A stretch of 38,745 bases of DNA. Source: Treponema sp. Its GTDB lineage: Bacteria; Spirochaetota; Spirochaetia; Treponematales; Breznakiellaceae. The position numbers and the translations under genes were made by a program. This document shows positions 1-7,348 of this stretch, piece by piece (positions within the stretch are counted from its first letter, which is position 1; the number at the start of each line of letters is the position of its first letter). The stretch is taken from contig JAIRQF010000122.1 of NCBI GenBank assembly GCA_031256635.1, positions 1-38,745 of the forward strand. The letters are read 5' to 3'. Under the pieces are notes generated by a model. The model saw nothing but the letters and a program-made list of their open reading frames with translations. It was not told where the DNA came from and did no database searches.

Positions 1-311
1 ATTTTGTACTTGTCGGCGCACCATCAGGGCAAAAAGCGCCTGAGCTTACATTATCCATTTGGGGCGAATTAGGTTTGGACTTCTGGTTTGGGCCTGATAC
101 TTATCCTGCAGGCGGAAATCATATGCTGGTCAATTTCAGTATTAATCCTTCACTTAACTGGCAGGTATGGAACAACGGTTCAATCAATTTTGAGTATAAC
201 CTTGGTTCATCTGACATAACCAGGAATAATAATCAAGATTATCCTGCTAGGGCTAGTATTCCTGTACTTGACACAAACAAGTTCACCACCAAATTTAAGT
301 GGACACTCTAG
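1..311 (+). CDS. C-terminal part of an unidentified, possibly surface-exposed protein (5' truncated by window)
   Basis: The reading frame is open from base 3 to the stop at 309-311 with no convincing start, so this is the last ~102 codons of a gene that begins outside the window. The residues are rich in Asn, Trp, Phe, Tyr and Gly in alternating patterns (for example NWQVWNNGSINFEYNLG) and the chain ends in FTTKFKWTL. Such aromatic, beta-rich tails are common in outer-membrane barrels and other exported beta proteins, but no family is recognised and the barrel idea is inference. A strong intrinsic terminator follows about 40 bases after the stop, confirming that a real transcript ends here. 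Confidence 0.6.
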   Translation, partial: FVLVGAPSGQKAPELTLSIWGELGLDFWFGPDTYPAGGNHMLVNFSINPSLNWQVWNNGSINFEYNLGSSDITRNNNQDYPARASIPVLDTNKFTTKFKWTL

Positions 312-351
312 TACGAGTTGAACTAATCTGATTTAGTTGACTGTAAACTGT

Positions 352-382
352 AACCCGGTGCCGGAAGGCGCCGGGTTTTTTT
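352..382 (+). terminator. Rho-independent terminator of the first gene
   Basis: An 11-bp stem (aacccggtgcc at 352-362 with ggcgccgggtt at 367-377, one G-T wobble) closes a GGAA tetraloop and runs straight into a T tract at 376-382. It sits 41 bases after the upstream stop codon. Confidence 0.92.
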
Positions 383-482
383 GTTTGGGTGGGGTGGGTT
401 TTTGTAGTAAATAACGTATTAATTTTGTTATTTGGTAATTTTGCCGCAGCAAAGGTTCGCACTAACCGAGTTTTGCAAACGG

Positions 483-1364
483 CTATTTATCTTCCAGTTT
501 TTTTACAGTTTCTAAGCTAAGGCCAGTAATCTTATGAATAAACTCATGCGTAGAACCTTCTGCAAGCAAGTTTTTCGCGATTTGAATACTTGCCTGTTCA
601 AGTCCTTCCTCACGACCCTGTACAATGCCTTTCTTGAATCCGCGCTCCATCCATTCAGGAATGATTCCGGCTTCTGTAAATACTTCTTCGAATGTTCTTC
701 TTTTGGTCCTCACCGCCATATTCTGCAACTCCTTAAAAATATCAGGATTGGTATCCAGTAATATACTAATATATGCGCTTAATGATAATTTTTCTGTACG
801 ATTTTCGCTTTCTTTTATTATAGCATCAGCGTTACTTATTTCCAAGTAATATTTCAATGATTTCAACCATAAGTTCTCTCTATCTGATAATTTCTTTGAC
901 TCTATTATCTGAATGGGTAAATAATCACCTTTTACATTGTAGATCCCGCTTGATGTCTCTTCAATCTTGTAATGCCGTATTTCTGTAAGGTACTTTAATA
1001 ATTTTCGAGGATATCTGCTTTCTATAAACGTAAGAGTTATATCTAAAAAATCAACATCAGGGGTTATGGCGGCATAAAGGTTTGCATATGCGTATACTTT
1101 TAAGAAATCCTTTATGGATAGATAATCATCAGGGCTTTTGTATTCAATAATATTTTCTGATCTGAATATTTTTCCAATGTTTTTCTCGATTATAAGATCT
1201 TTAGGCTTTTTGATAACAAGCAGATCAATTCGCAGAGGTTCAGTGGTAAGCTGGTATTCATACTTGAACTCAAGGAAATCCAGATAATCATAGAGTTCAT
1301 GCTGAATCGCCTGAAGAAAGGCAGGATGCCAGTTTAATTTTCCTGAAGATTTTTCATTTTTCAA
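483..1364 (-). CDS. Rpn/PDDEXK-family putative nuclease (transposase-like protein)
   Basis: The 293-aa protein resembles the Rpn/YhgA-like PD-(D/E)XK group, whose characterised members are DNA endonucleases that promote RecA-independent recombination. Visible features are an N-terminal acidic region with RIDLLVI, then NIIEYKSPDDYLSIKDFLKV, giving the D...ExK core of the fold near residues 46-75. The tail contains GREEGLEQ followed by a predicted helical segment, as in many Rpn proteins. The start is a TTG preceded by GGGGGAAGAAG on the coding strand; the nearby ATG is out of frame and the next in-frame Met is far inside. It is a lone gene facing the terminator of the first gene. The nuclease activity is inferred from the family. 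Confidence 0.7.
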   Translation of the reverse strand: MKNEKSSGKLNWHPAFLQAIQHELYDYLDFLEFKYEYQLTTEPLRIDLLVIKKPKDLIIEKNIGKIFRSENIIEYKSPDDYLSIKDFLKVYAYANLYAAITPDVDFLDITLTFIESRYPRKLLKYLTEIRHYKIEETSSGIYNVKGDYLPIQIIESKKLSDRENLWLKSLKYYLEISNADAIIKESENRTEKLSLSAYISILLDTNPDIFKELQNMAVRTKRRTFEEVFTEAGIIPEWMERGFKKGIVQGREEGLEQASIQIAKNLLAEGSTHEFIHKITGLSLETVKKLEDK

Positions 1365-1625
1365 CTTCTTCCCCCAAAAAACAACTCAAAAGTTGCTTTA
1401 CCTTATATGGGTTCAAAAGTATTAAAACGCATGACCGAAAATGAAAAATATTAGTTTTTTCCCAAAAATTCTGCGGTCTCTGTGGTTTTTTCTAAAAATT
1501 GCAAATGGTAAATAAAAAAAATATTAATAACTTCTTAAAATACAGAAAAAAACACATGAAATTATTAACATTTATTGCTATATTTTTATATGTAACAAAT
1601 AAATTTTTTCTATCAGGAGGCAAAA

Positions 1626-2141
1626 ATGAAAAGATTTGCTATATTGTTAATTATAACATTTTTTATTTTAAGCTGCGCCAGCACAGGGAGAAACAGCGAA
1701 AATTCCGAAGCTGTTAATGACGTGAGCGGCGAAAGAGGAAATATGGAAACTGTAAATACCGCAAGTGTAATCAACATTCAATGGAATCTGATAGAAGTTT
1801 ACATTGACGGAAATGATACTCAATACAGAAGAGCTTACCAGCCGGCTGTACAAAATGATTTATTCATTTTTAAATTTGATGGAAAAAACATCAGCGGAAC
1901 AGGAGCGCCAAACCGTTTTTCCGCGCCGTATATAATGGGTGAAGGACAGACTCTTGATATAATGCCTTTACGCTCAACAAGAATGGCCGCTCTTTTTGAA
2001 ACGGAAAATCTCAGTGAACATGATTTCTTTACCTATGTGCAGAATACCAATAAATGGCGCATGGTAAATGGAAATCTGGAGCTTTTGTCAATAACCGATT
2101 ACGATCTCCCGGTCCGGATGGTTTTCATGGTTTATCGATAA
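1626..2141 (+). CDS. Small lipoprotein of unknown function
   Basis: This 171-aa protein starts with two basic residues, a hydrophobic stretch and the lipobox FILSC with Cys17, so it should be acylated and membrane anchored. After the Cys comes a low-complexity Ser/Asn/Glu linker to about residue 45, then a compact region of about 120 residues containing QWNLIEVYIDGND and ending in VRMVFMVYR. No enzymatic motif is seen. A strong ribosome binding site (AGGAGG, 5 bases before the ATG) sets the start. The gene converges on the microprotein pair downstream with only 9 bases between stop codons and no clear terminator. It resembles META/lipocalin-like small lipoproteins in size, but this is not established. 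Confidence 0.75.
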   Translation: MKRFAILLIITFFILSCASTGRNSENSEAVNDVSGERGNMETVNTASVINIQWNLIEVYIDGNDTQYRRAYQPAVQNDLFIFKFDGKNISGTGAPNRFSAPYIMGEGQTLDIMPLRSTRMAALFETENLSEHDFFTYVQNTNKWRMVNGNLELLSITDYDLPVRMVFMVYR

Positions 2142-2150
2142 AATTGATCT

Positions 2151-2348
2151 TTACTCTTCCGCCTCGGCAAGCGTAACAATAGCCTGGGCGATTTTTACAA
2201 ATTTTGAAAGCTCCTTTTTACCGAAGGCTTCATTGACCAGCCTTGCGTCATTTTCGCTTACACCGGAAAGCGCGTTAAAAGGAGCTTCTCTAAGCTCCTT
2301 AAATGACATCTTTTCATGTTTTTTATCAAGAAATTTATTTATATTCAT
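2151..2348 (-). CDS. Helix-hairpin-helix-like microprotein, copy 2
   Basis: This 65-aa protein is a paralogue of the gene just upstream (2364-2576): both begin MNINKF, share DKKxExMSxKEL, and end in LAExEE. The middle part, NALSGVSENDARLVNEAFG, follows the pattern of a helix-hairpin-helix motif (hydrophobic, G, hydrophobic, small, then a helix with A..L..AF), as in short DNA- or protein-binding HhH modules. It starts 15 bases after the stop of its paralogue, without a good ribosome binding site, so translation may be coupled. Compared with copy 1 it lacks five residues before the last helix. Function is unknown. Confidence 0.6.
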   Translation of the reverse strand: MNINKFLDKKHEKMSFKELREAPFNALSGVSENDARLVNEAFGKKELSKFVKIAQAIVTLAEAEE

Positions 2349-2363
2349 AAACGGACAAGGATT

Positions 2364-2576
2364 CTACTCTTCACCTTCGGCAAGTACGCAAATTGCCTGT
2401 GCCCATTTAACATATTTTAACTTCGCAAGGTCGGCAATGGTTTTCACTTTAAACGCTTCTTTAAGCAATTTCGCGTCTCCTTCACTGATCCCCTGAATCG
2501 CGTCAACCGGCGCGCTTACAAGCTCCTTAAGAGACATGGATTCATACTTCTTGTCTACAAATTTGTTAATATTCAT
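2364..2576 (-). CDS. Helix-hairpin-helix-like microprotein, copy 1
   Basis: This 70-aa protein is first of a tandem pair. Residues 25-52 (DAIQGISEGDAKLLKEAF followed by KTIADLAKL) resemble the HhH units that end DNA-repair and structural proteins, where G-I/V-S and the following Leu-rich helix form the hairpin. There is no signal peptide or membrane segment, so it should be cytosolic. AGGAGG seven bases before the ATG gives a strong translation start, unlike the second copy. The pair stands alone between two genes on the opposite strand. The relation to HhH is a visual judgement; nucleic-acid binding has not been shown. Confidence 0.65.
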   Translation of the reverse strand: MNINKFVDKKYESMSLKELVSAPVDAIQGISEGDAKLLKEAFKVKTIADLAKLKYVKWAQAICVLAEGEE

Positions 2577-2713
2577 CTTTCTTCCTCCTGTTTTGTCAAA
2601 TATTCATTTCCCTCATTCTAACACAATTACTGTTAAACAGTCGAGACAAATATGCTCTATACACCCGCCGTTACAGAACTTTCTTTACATATACATTTCT
2701 GCTATCATAAGCC

Positions 2714-4714
2714 ATGGATTTAGAACAGGAAGAAGCAATATACGAATTCCTTGAAAACTCAAATGAACCATTCACTTTGGACGATATTACCGTCTATGTG
2801 CAGGCGTCGGGGCAGAAGCCGAACAAGAAACTGGCTTCGGAAATCGGCGCGTACCTTGACGCAAGGAAAATCGCTTTTAAACAGGATGACCAGCGGTGGG
2901 TTTCCCGTAAAACATGCTTTGAGCCTGCTGTGTTTGTAATTACTCCTTCCCGGCTTGAACTGCTGAACGGTATTTTGATTCCAGGGCACCGGTGTATTCC
3001 TTTCGCGAATCCTCTGACTCTGCCTCACCGGTATAAATTTTTCTGGAAAGGCAAACCGGTTCCGGTAACCACTACAGAAGCGCCGCCTGAAGACCTTTAT
3101 CCGTATTATTGCGTTTACGGCGAAGAGTTTGCTCCTCAGTACATCGCAAGGGATAATCCTCAAAATGAAGAATCCTTTAACGCCGATCCGTATGAAGATC
3201 CTCCTGAGGTTTCAATTCACACTCTTGATATGCGCGTCATATACAGGGAGAGCTCTTTTGTTCCGGGAGAACGTTTTATCGCGCGCGTGCTTAACTGGAA
3301 AGAATGTTATTTTGAGCTTGAAAAAGCACCCAAGGATAAATGGCCGCGCGCGGAAATGGATAAATGGATTGAAACCGCGGAGAGCGGCTTTGAAGACAGT
3401 TTCGCGATTCTTGGGCCCGGAGCCAGTATGGAAGAACAGATTGCGTTTGCGTATTGGTTCGGCGGTAAACGAATGAGGGAGATTCCCGCGTATTCACTTG
3501 AAGAATTTTTATTTGAAAAAACAAACCGCATTGATATTGTATCATACGGCCTTGAAACGCGGTTTTGGTTCGCAGGCAAGGATATTCCCGATAATAAACA
3601 TCTGCAAAATTATTCTGTTCCGCCCGATCGCACGTTTATAGAAGATATACTATATAAAAAAAATATTCCAATTTCTGAATTTGTAATTCTTTCCTATATC
3701 AGAGATGCGTTTTTTCGCAATGAAAAAGATATTGATTATGTGATAGACAGGCTTGTTCCGCCTGTTATTCATCTTGATGAAGCTGAATGGGATATTCTGG
3801 CTGATTATATTTCCGAAAACATGGAAGACTTTTCCAAAAGTTATTCGCTTTTTACCGATCAAGGCATCGGGCCTATCCGTCAGCGGGTCGCCGAGCTGCA
3901 CACCGCGGTTATCGATCTTTCAACAAGGCTGCAAAAGGGAGAAATTGAATCCGTGTGGCTGCCGCGCCATACATTCATTGTGCTGTCGCAGATTCAGGGA
4001 CATGCCGCCGTTCTTCTTGAGGATCTTGCTTTTGATGAATCTCCTTCGCCTTCTGATATTACCGCAATGGATAATTCACTGGACAGCATGATCGATACCT
4101 ACACCGATATTAAAGAGCTTATTAATACGGCAATGGATAATTTCAGAAGGAGCAATCTTACATTGATTCACGGAGGAAAATCATCCACGGATTTTAAGGA
4201 ACAAATTTGGCGGATGATTCAGATTAGCATCACAGGGCTTGAAGTCTGGAGGCGCGCGATTGTCTCGCATGAATGTACCATGGAGGAGCTTCATCAGCTT
4301 ATTAAAACCGGAATGAACTGGAAGGGAGAACTTCGTTTTCGTTTTTACTGCGAAACACCGGAAGGCGGAAAGGAATATCTGCATGATAAAATTAAGTTAG
4401 GTGACATTGATTTCCGCGGCAAAAAGGAACTTGTTTACGAATACGGATCAAAATGGAATGTTAAAATTATTATTATGTCCTCGTATCAGCCCGCGAAAAA
4501 CGAAACTACCCGTTTTATCACAGGCGACGGAGCGGCTCCTCCCGAACATGTAGACGGCCCGCGTCATTTCAGAAGGCTTTTAAGCTCTCTTGAACTGGGA
4601 AGAAATTCCGAAAAGCAATCGGCCCAGCGCGAACTGGGATCGGACTTTGTGCCTGATATTTTTGATCTTGACAAGATGAATCAGGAGCTGCGCGCGTTAT
4701 TTCCGGATATATAA
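2714..4714 (+). CDS. Large protein with C-terminal pRiA4b ORF-3-like domain
   Basis: The 666-aa cytosolic protein has two recognisable parts. The N-terminus (about 1-65) looks like a winged-helix-type segment (EFLENSNEPFTLDDITVYV). The C-terminus from about residue 555 matches the plasmid pRiA4b ORF-3-like family: LRFRFYCETPEGG, then YEYGSKWNVKIII, then GDGAAPPEHVDGPRHFRRLL, the family's hallmark 'G.GA.PPE...GP..F' signature. The long middle is acidic and mostly helical with no known motif. Function of the family is unknown. The ATG has no Shine-Dalgarno; a TATCAT hexamer lies five bases upstream at 2703-2708, which could be a -10 box of a leaderless message. The next gene starts one base after the stop, so these genes form an operon. 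Confidence 0.72.
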   Translation: MDLEQEEAIYEFLENSNEPFTLDDITVYVQASGQKPNKKLASEIGAYLDARKIAFKQDDQRWVSRKTCFEPAVFVITPSRLELLNGILIPGHRCIPFANPLTLPHRYKFFWKGKPVPVTTTEAPPEDLYPYYCVYGEEFAPQYIARDNPQNEESFNADPYEDPPEVSIHTLDMRVIYRESSFVPGERFIARVLNWKECYFELEKAPKDKWPRAEMDKWIETAESGFEDSFAILGPGASMEEQIAFAYWFGGKRMREIPAYSLEEFLFEKTNRIDIVSYGLETRFWFAGKDIPDNKHLQNYSVPPDRTFIEDILYKKNIPISEFVILSYIRDAFFRNEKDIDYVIDRLVPPVIHLDEAEWDILADYISENMEDFSKSYSLFTDQGIGPIRQRVAELHTAVIDLSTRLQKGEIESVWLPRHTFIVLSQIQGHAAVLLEDLAFDESPSPSDITAMDNSLDSMIDTYTDIKELINTAMDNFRRSNLTLIHGGKSSTDFKEQIWRMIQISITGLEVWRRAIVSHECTMEELHQLIKTGMNWKGELRFRFYCETPEGGKEYLHDKIKLGDIDFRGKKELVYEYGSKWNVKIIIMSSYQPAKNETTRFITGDGAAPPEHVDGPRHFRRLLSSLELGRNSEKQSAQRELGSDFVPDIFDLDKMNQELRALFPDI

Positions 4715-4715
4715 A

Positions 4716-5396
4716 ATGAAATATAAATGCGTTATTTTTGATTGTGACGGAACTCTTCTTGATACGTTAGGCGATATCGCCTGCGCGATGAACAAAGCGC
4801 TTGTTCTGCACGGTTATCCTTTGATACCTCAAATACAATACCGCGACATGGTAGGCTGGGGTATTTACAAACTCGCCGAACTTTCGCTGCCGCAGGAGGC
4901 GCGCACTGACAGTAATATTAAAACATTGGCGGACTGTGCTGCGCATTTTATGGAGGAAGAAAATAAAAGCCTGACAAAACCTTATCCCGGTATTGCTGAA
5001 ATGCTTTCTAAATTATCAGATATAAAATTACCGCACACAAAAAAATTATCTCTTGCAGTTCTGAGCAATAAACCGGATAGTGTGCTGCGTCAGGTAGTGA
5101 AAAATTTTTTCCCATATATTTACTTTGACGCTGTTTACGGCATGCGTCCCGGTATGAAGCCGAAGCCTGAACCGGAGATGACATGGGAACTTTTAGCTGA
5201 AATTGACTGTCTTCCTCAGGATGCAATTTTCGCCGGAGATTCCGAGGTTGATATTGAAACAGCGCGTAACGCCGGATGTTTTCCGTTAGGTGTCAGCTGG
5301 GGTTTTCGTTCGCGTGAAAAACTGGAAGAGGCAGGAGCGGCGAGGATAATTGATAAACCCGGTGAACTGCTTGAGTTTTTCGGAGCTGTTACATGA
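4716..5396 (+). CDS. HAD-superfamily phosphatase, phosphoglycolate phosphatase-like
   Basis: The 226-aa protein is a Gph-type HAD hydrolase. Motif I is FDCDGTLLDT (nucleophile Asp9 and acid/base Asp11), motif II VLSNKPDS, motif III KPKPEP (Lys), motif IV FAGDSEVDIETARNAG with the metal-binding acidic pair. The inserted helical cap between motifs I and II (about residues 20-95) is that of subclass C1. Likely reactions are hydrolysis of 2-phosphoglycolate or another small phosphorylated metabolite; the substrate cannot be told from sequence. It starts one base after the preceding stop and overlaps the next gene by four bases (ATGA), so all three are translationally coupled. Confidence 0.85.
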   Translation: MKYKCVIFDCDGTLLDTLGDIACAMNKALVLHGYPLIPQIQYRDMVGWGIYKLAELSLPQEARTDSNIKTLADCAAHFMEEENKSLTKPYPGIAEMLSKLSDIKLPHTKKLSLAVLSNKPDSVLRQVVKNFFPYIYFDAVYGMRPGMKPKPEPEMTWELLAEIDCLPQDAIFAGDSEVDIETARNAGCFPLGVSWGFRSREKLEEAGAARIIDKPGELLEFFGAVT

Positions 5397-6565
5397 TACT
5401 CTGCGATCCTTCCGTTATCGCAAATTTCCGTGACTACGGCATCATGCTTCCCATATCAAGAGACCGCGGAAAACAGGTGTTAGACTTTTTAATTAAAAAT
5501 ACGCCTGATAAATTCAAGGTATTTGATTTTTTATCAGCTCAATCTTATTTGGAATTAAACTCTGAAAAATTGCCCGGCAAATTGCCGAAACCTCCGCTGA
5601 ATTCGATTGTACGCCTGGATCAGAATAAATATTTATTAAACAGGGAAGACCTTGAACGCGTTCACAGTAAAACATTTACAGAACAGCTTTACACAGAAGG
5701 GCTTAACGCCGCTATTCTTGACGCGTTTGAACTTATCGACGCGCAGGGAAAGCCCAACCGTTATGAACCGGAACGAGCGGCAAGACCGTTATCTGATCTT
5801 TTTGAGGTTTTGCTCACCCAGGCGGGCGGCACTTATCTTGCATGCCTTCTCGCGTTGACAGATAACGCTTTTCGGGACACGCCAAAAAAGAGCGGATTTT
5901 GCTATTATCTGGGAGGCGGTATGCATCACGCAAGGTATGACGCGCCTTCAGGTTTTTGCCTGTTAAATGATGTAACAGCGGCCGCGGCAAAGATCGCATC
6001 AGAAAAATTAGCGCCTCTTATCTGGATCATCGACATGGACGCGCACAAGGGAGACGGAACCGCCGAGTTGATTCATTTTGCCCGAAAGCGCGGTGAATTA
6101 AAAACACCTGCAGAAGAATCTGCGCAGTCTGTATCAGATAACGATAAACCGTGCATTTTAACCTTGTCGATTCACATGGCAAAGGGCTGGCCTCTTGATG
6201 ATGAAAGCCTTGCTTCCGCTAAAGAAGGACGCGCGCCTTTACTTCCCTCCGATGTGGACATTGGCATCAACTCAGGTGAGGAAGATGAATATTCTTCCCG
6301 GCTTGCGGATGGTATCCGTGAGCTGGAAATAATTAGCGGGAGAACTCCTGATTTTGCCCTTGTTGTAGACGGCGCCGACCCATATGAACATGACGGACTT
6401 TCTTCCAGCAGCCTGTTGCGCCTAACGCTTGAACAATGCGTTGAGCGGGACATGCTTGTTTACCGCTATTTACAGGACAGGAATATTCCCTCCGCGTGGA
6501 TTCAAGCCGGAGGTTACGGCGACAGGGCATGGGAACCCGCGGCGCACTTCTTAATGAGTATTTAA
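5393..6565 (+). CDS. Histone deacetylase-fold amidohydrolase
   Basis: The 390-aa protein carries the arginase/deacetylase signatures of the HDAC superfamily: GGGMHHA with the catalytic His pair at 178-179, SGFCLLND at 186-193, IDMDAHKGDGT supplying zinc ligands Asp216 and His218, and DGADPYEHDGL with the third ligand Asp329, then AGGYG at 372-376. Bacterial members remove acetyl groups from polyamines, acetoin-related substrates or lysines; the substrate here is unknown. About 140 residues precede the catalytic core, with a further insertion near 235-255, so it is longer than simple acetylpolyamine hydrolases. Its ATG overlaps the phosphatase stop by four bases. It converges on the gene at 6575 with no obvious terminator. 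Confidence 0.85.
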   Translation: MILCDPSVIANFRDYGIMLPISRDRGKQVLDFLIKNTPDKFKVFDFLSAQSYLELNSEKLPGKLPKPPLNSIVRLDQNKYLLNREDLERVHSKTFTEQLYTEGLNAAILDAFELIDAQGKPNRYEPERAARPLSDLFEVLLTQAGGTYLACLLALTDNAFRDTPKKSGFCYYLGGGMHHARYDAPSGFCLLNDVTAAAAKIASEKLAPLIWIIDMDAHKGDGTAELIHFARKRGELKTPAEESAQSVSDNDKPCILTLSIHMAKGWPLDDESLASAKEGRAPLLPSDVDIGINSGEEDEYSSRLADGIRELEIISGRTPDFALVVDGADPYEHDGLSSSSLLRLTLEQCVERDMLVYRYLQDRNIPSAWIQAGGYGDRAWEPAAHFLMSI

Positions 6566-6574
6566 TTAAAGCTT

Positions 6575-7117
6575 TTATGAGTTTCGTTTAAACCTGATTT
6601 GGCAGACTCCATCGCCTTTAGCAATTGTTTTTTCTAGTTCCAGTTTACAGCCGAAAACATCGGCAATACCTCTGTCTCCTTCCATTGCCCAATCGCAGAG
6701 TTTATCTATTTCTTCATCAGAACAGCCCTGTTTTTGCCATGCTGTAACAAGAGGGCAGTAGTGAAAATCAACGTCAAATGAATCATCATCCAGTTTTAAA
6801 TACTTCATTTCAAAAACCGCTTTGCCGGTTGATGTAAAAAGGTTTTTCTTTAAAAGGCGGCAGCTTCCTCCCTCAATTTTTTCAGCGCTGTCTGTTATTT
6901 TGGGCGTATGCACCGCTACATCTTTCCCTGTAAGTGCTTTCATGCCGTGGTAAATTCCACAGCGGCGTATTGCGTTAGGCGCAAAATTTTCCGGTTTGAT
7001 TCCAGCTTTAAGAGCTTCGTCGTAAAGAAAGAAAAGCCACAATGCCCGGTGTTCGAAAAATTTGCGGACTATTTTCAGAAAAAATCCGTTTTTTCGCGGT
7101 GTGTTTTTAATTGTCAT
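6575..7117 (-). CDS. L-2-amino-thiazoline-4-carboxylic acid hydrolase family protein
   Basis: The 180-aa protein matches the ATC hydrolase family by its C-terminal half: FHYCPLVTAWQKQGCSDEEIDKLCDWAMEGDRG, then GCKLELEKTIAKGDGVCQIRF. The family takes its name from a Pseudomonas enzyme opening the thiazoline ring on the way to L-cysteine, but most anaerobe members are uncharacterised. Conserved Cys residues (in HYCP, KLCD, VCQI) and acidic residues are retained. An N-terminal basic/aromatic helix (KFFEHRALWLFFLYDEAL) is not a signal peptide. AAAGGAG six bases before the ATG gives a good start. It is transcribed away from the phosphate operon. Confidence 0.8.
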   Translation of the reverse strand: MTIKNTPRKNGFFLKIVRKFFEHRALWLFFLYDEALKAGIKPENFAPNAIRRCGIYHGMKALTGKDVAVHTPKITDSAEKIEGGSCRLLKKNLFTSTGKAVFEMKYLKLDDDSFDVDFHYCPLVTAWQKQGCSDEEIDKLCDWAMEGDRGIADVFGCKLELEKTIAKGDGVCQIRFKRNS

Positions 7118-7203
7118 AAATTACTCCTTTATAAAACATTATAACAGAAAATTTGTTAATAAAACCGTTGTTGATAATTTTGATCTGGAAATAAAAGGCG
7201 GTG

Positions 7204-7274
7204 AGTTTGGTTTAAAGCATTACAGGAGCGCCAGCAGCTGAGAGCTGTAATGTTTTCTCCTTTTTAACCAAACT
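7204..7274. repeat. Nested inverted repeat upstream of the phosphate operon
   Basis: Two sets of arms nest around one centre. The outer arms are AGTTTGGTT (7204-7212) and AACCAAACT (7266-7274), a perfect 9-bp match. The inner arms are GCATTACAG (7217-7225) and CTGTAATGT (7245-7253), with one wobble. The 19-base centre contains a further CAGCTG. The right outer arm lies inside the Pho-box repeats. It could fold as a long cruciform or RNA, or act as part of the control region; no coding frame of note covers it. Confidence 0.6.
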
Positions 7275-7305
7275 TTAACAAATCCTTCATTTTCCCTTAA
7301 CACAT
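7262..7305 (+). promoter_or_regulatory. Pho-box-like array of four 11-bp repeats before pstS
   Basis: Four 11-mers stand head to tail: TTTTAACCAAA (7262), CTTTAACAAAT (7273), CCTTCATTTTC (7284) and CCTTAACACAT (7295). The TTAACA core recurs at exactly 11- and 22-base steps (7264, 7275, 7297), with a degenerate copy at 7286. PhoB/PhoP-family regulators bind direct repeats with this spacing, one helical turn apart. A weak -10 candidate (TACATT at 7312-7317) follows about ten bases after the last unit, the usual geometry of an activated Pho promoter. The likely binder is the response regulator encoded at 11704. Confidence 0.8.
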
Positions 7306-7348
7306 CAAAATTACATTATTTGTAATTCTTTTACTTAAGGAGTAAATT

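Noticed and set aside
2714-4714. Transposase or mobile element, from the plasmid-derived family name
   Set aside because: The pRiA4b ORF-3-like domain is widespread in chromosomes; there are no terminal inverted repeats or target duplications here.
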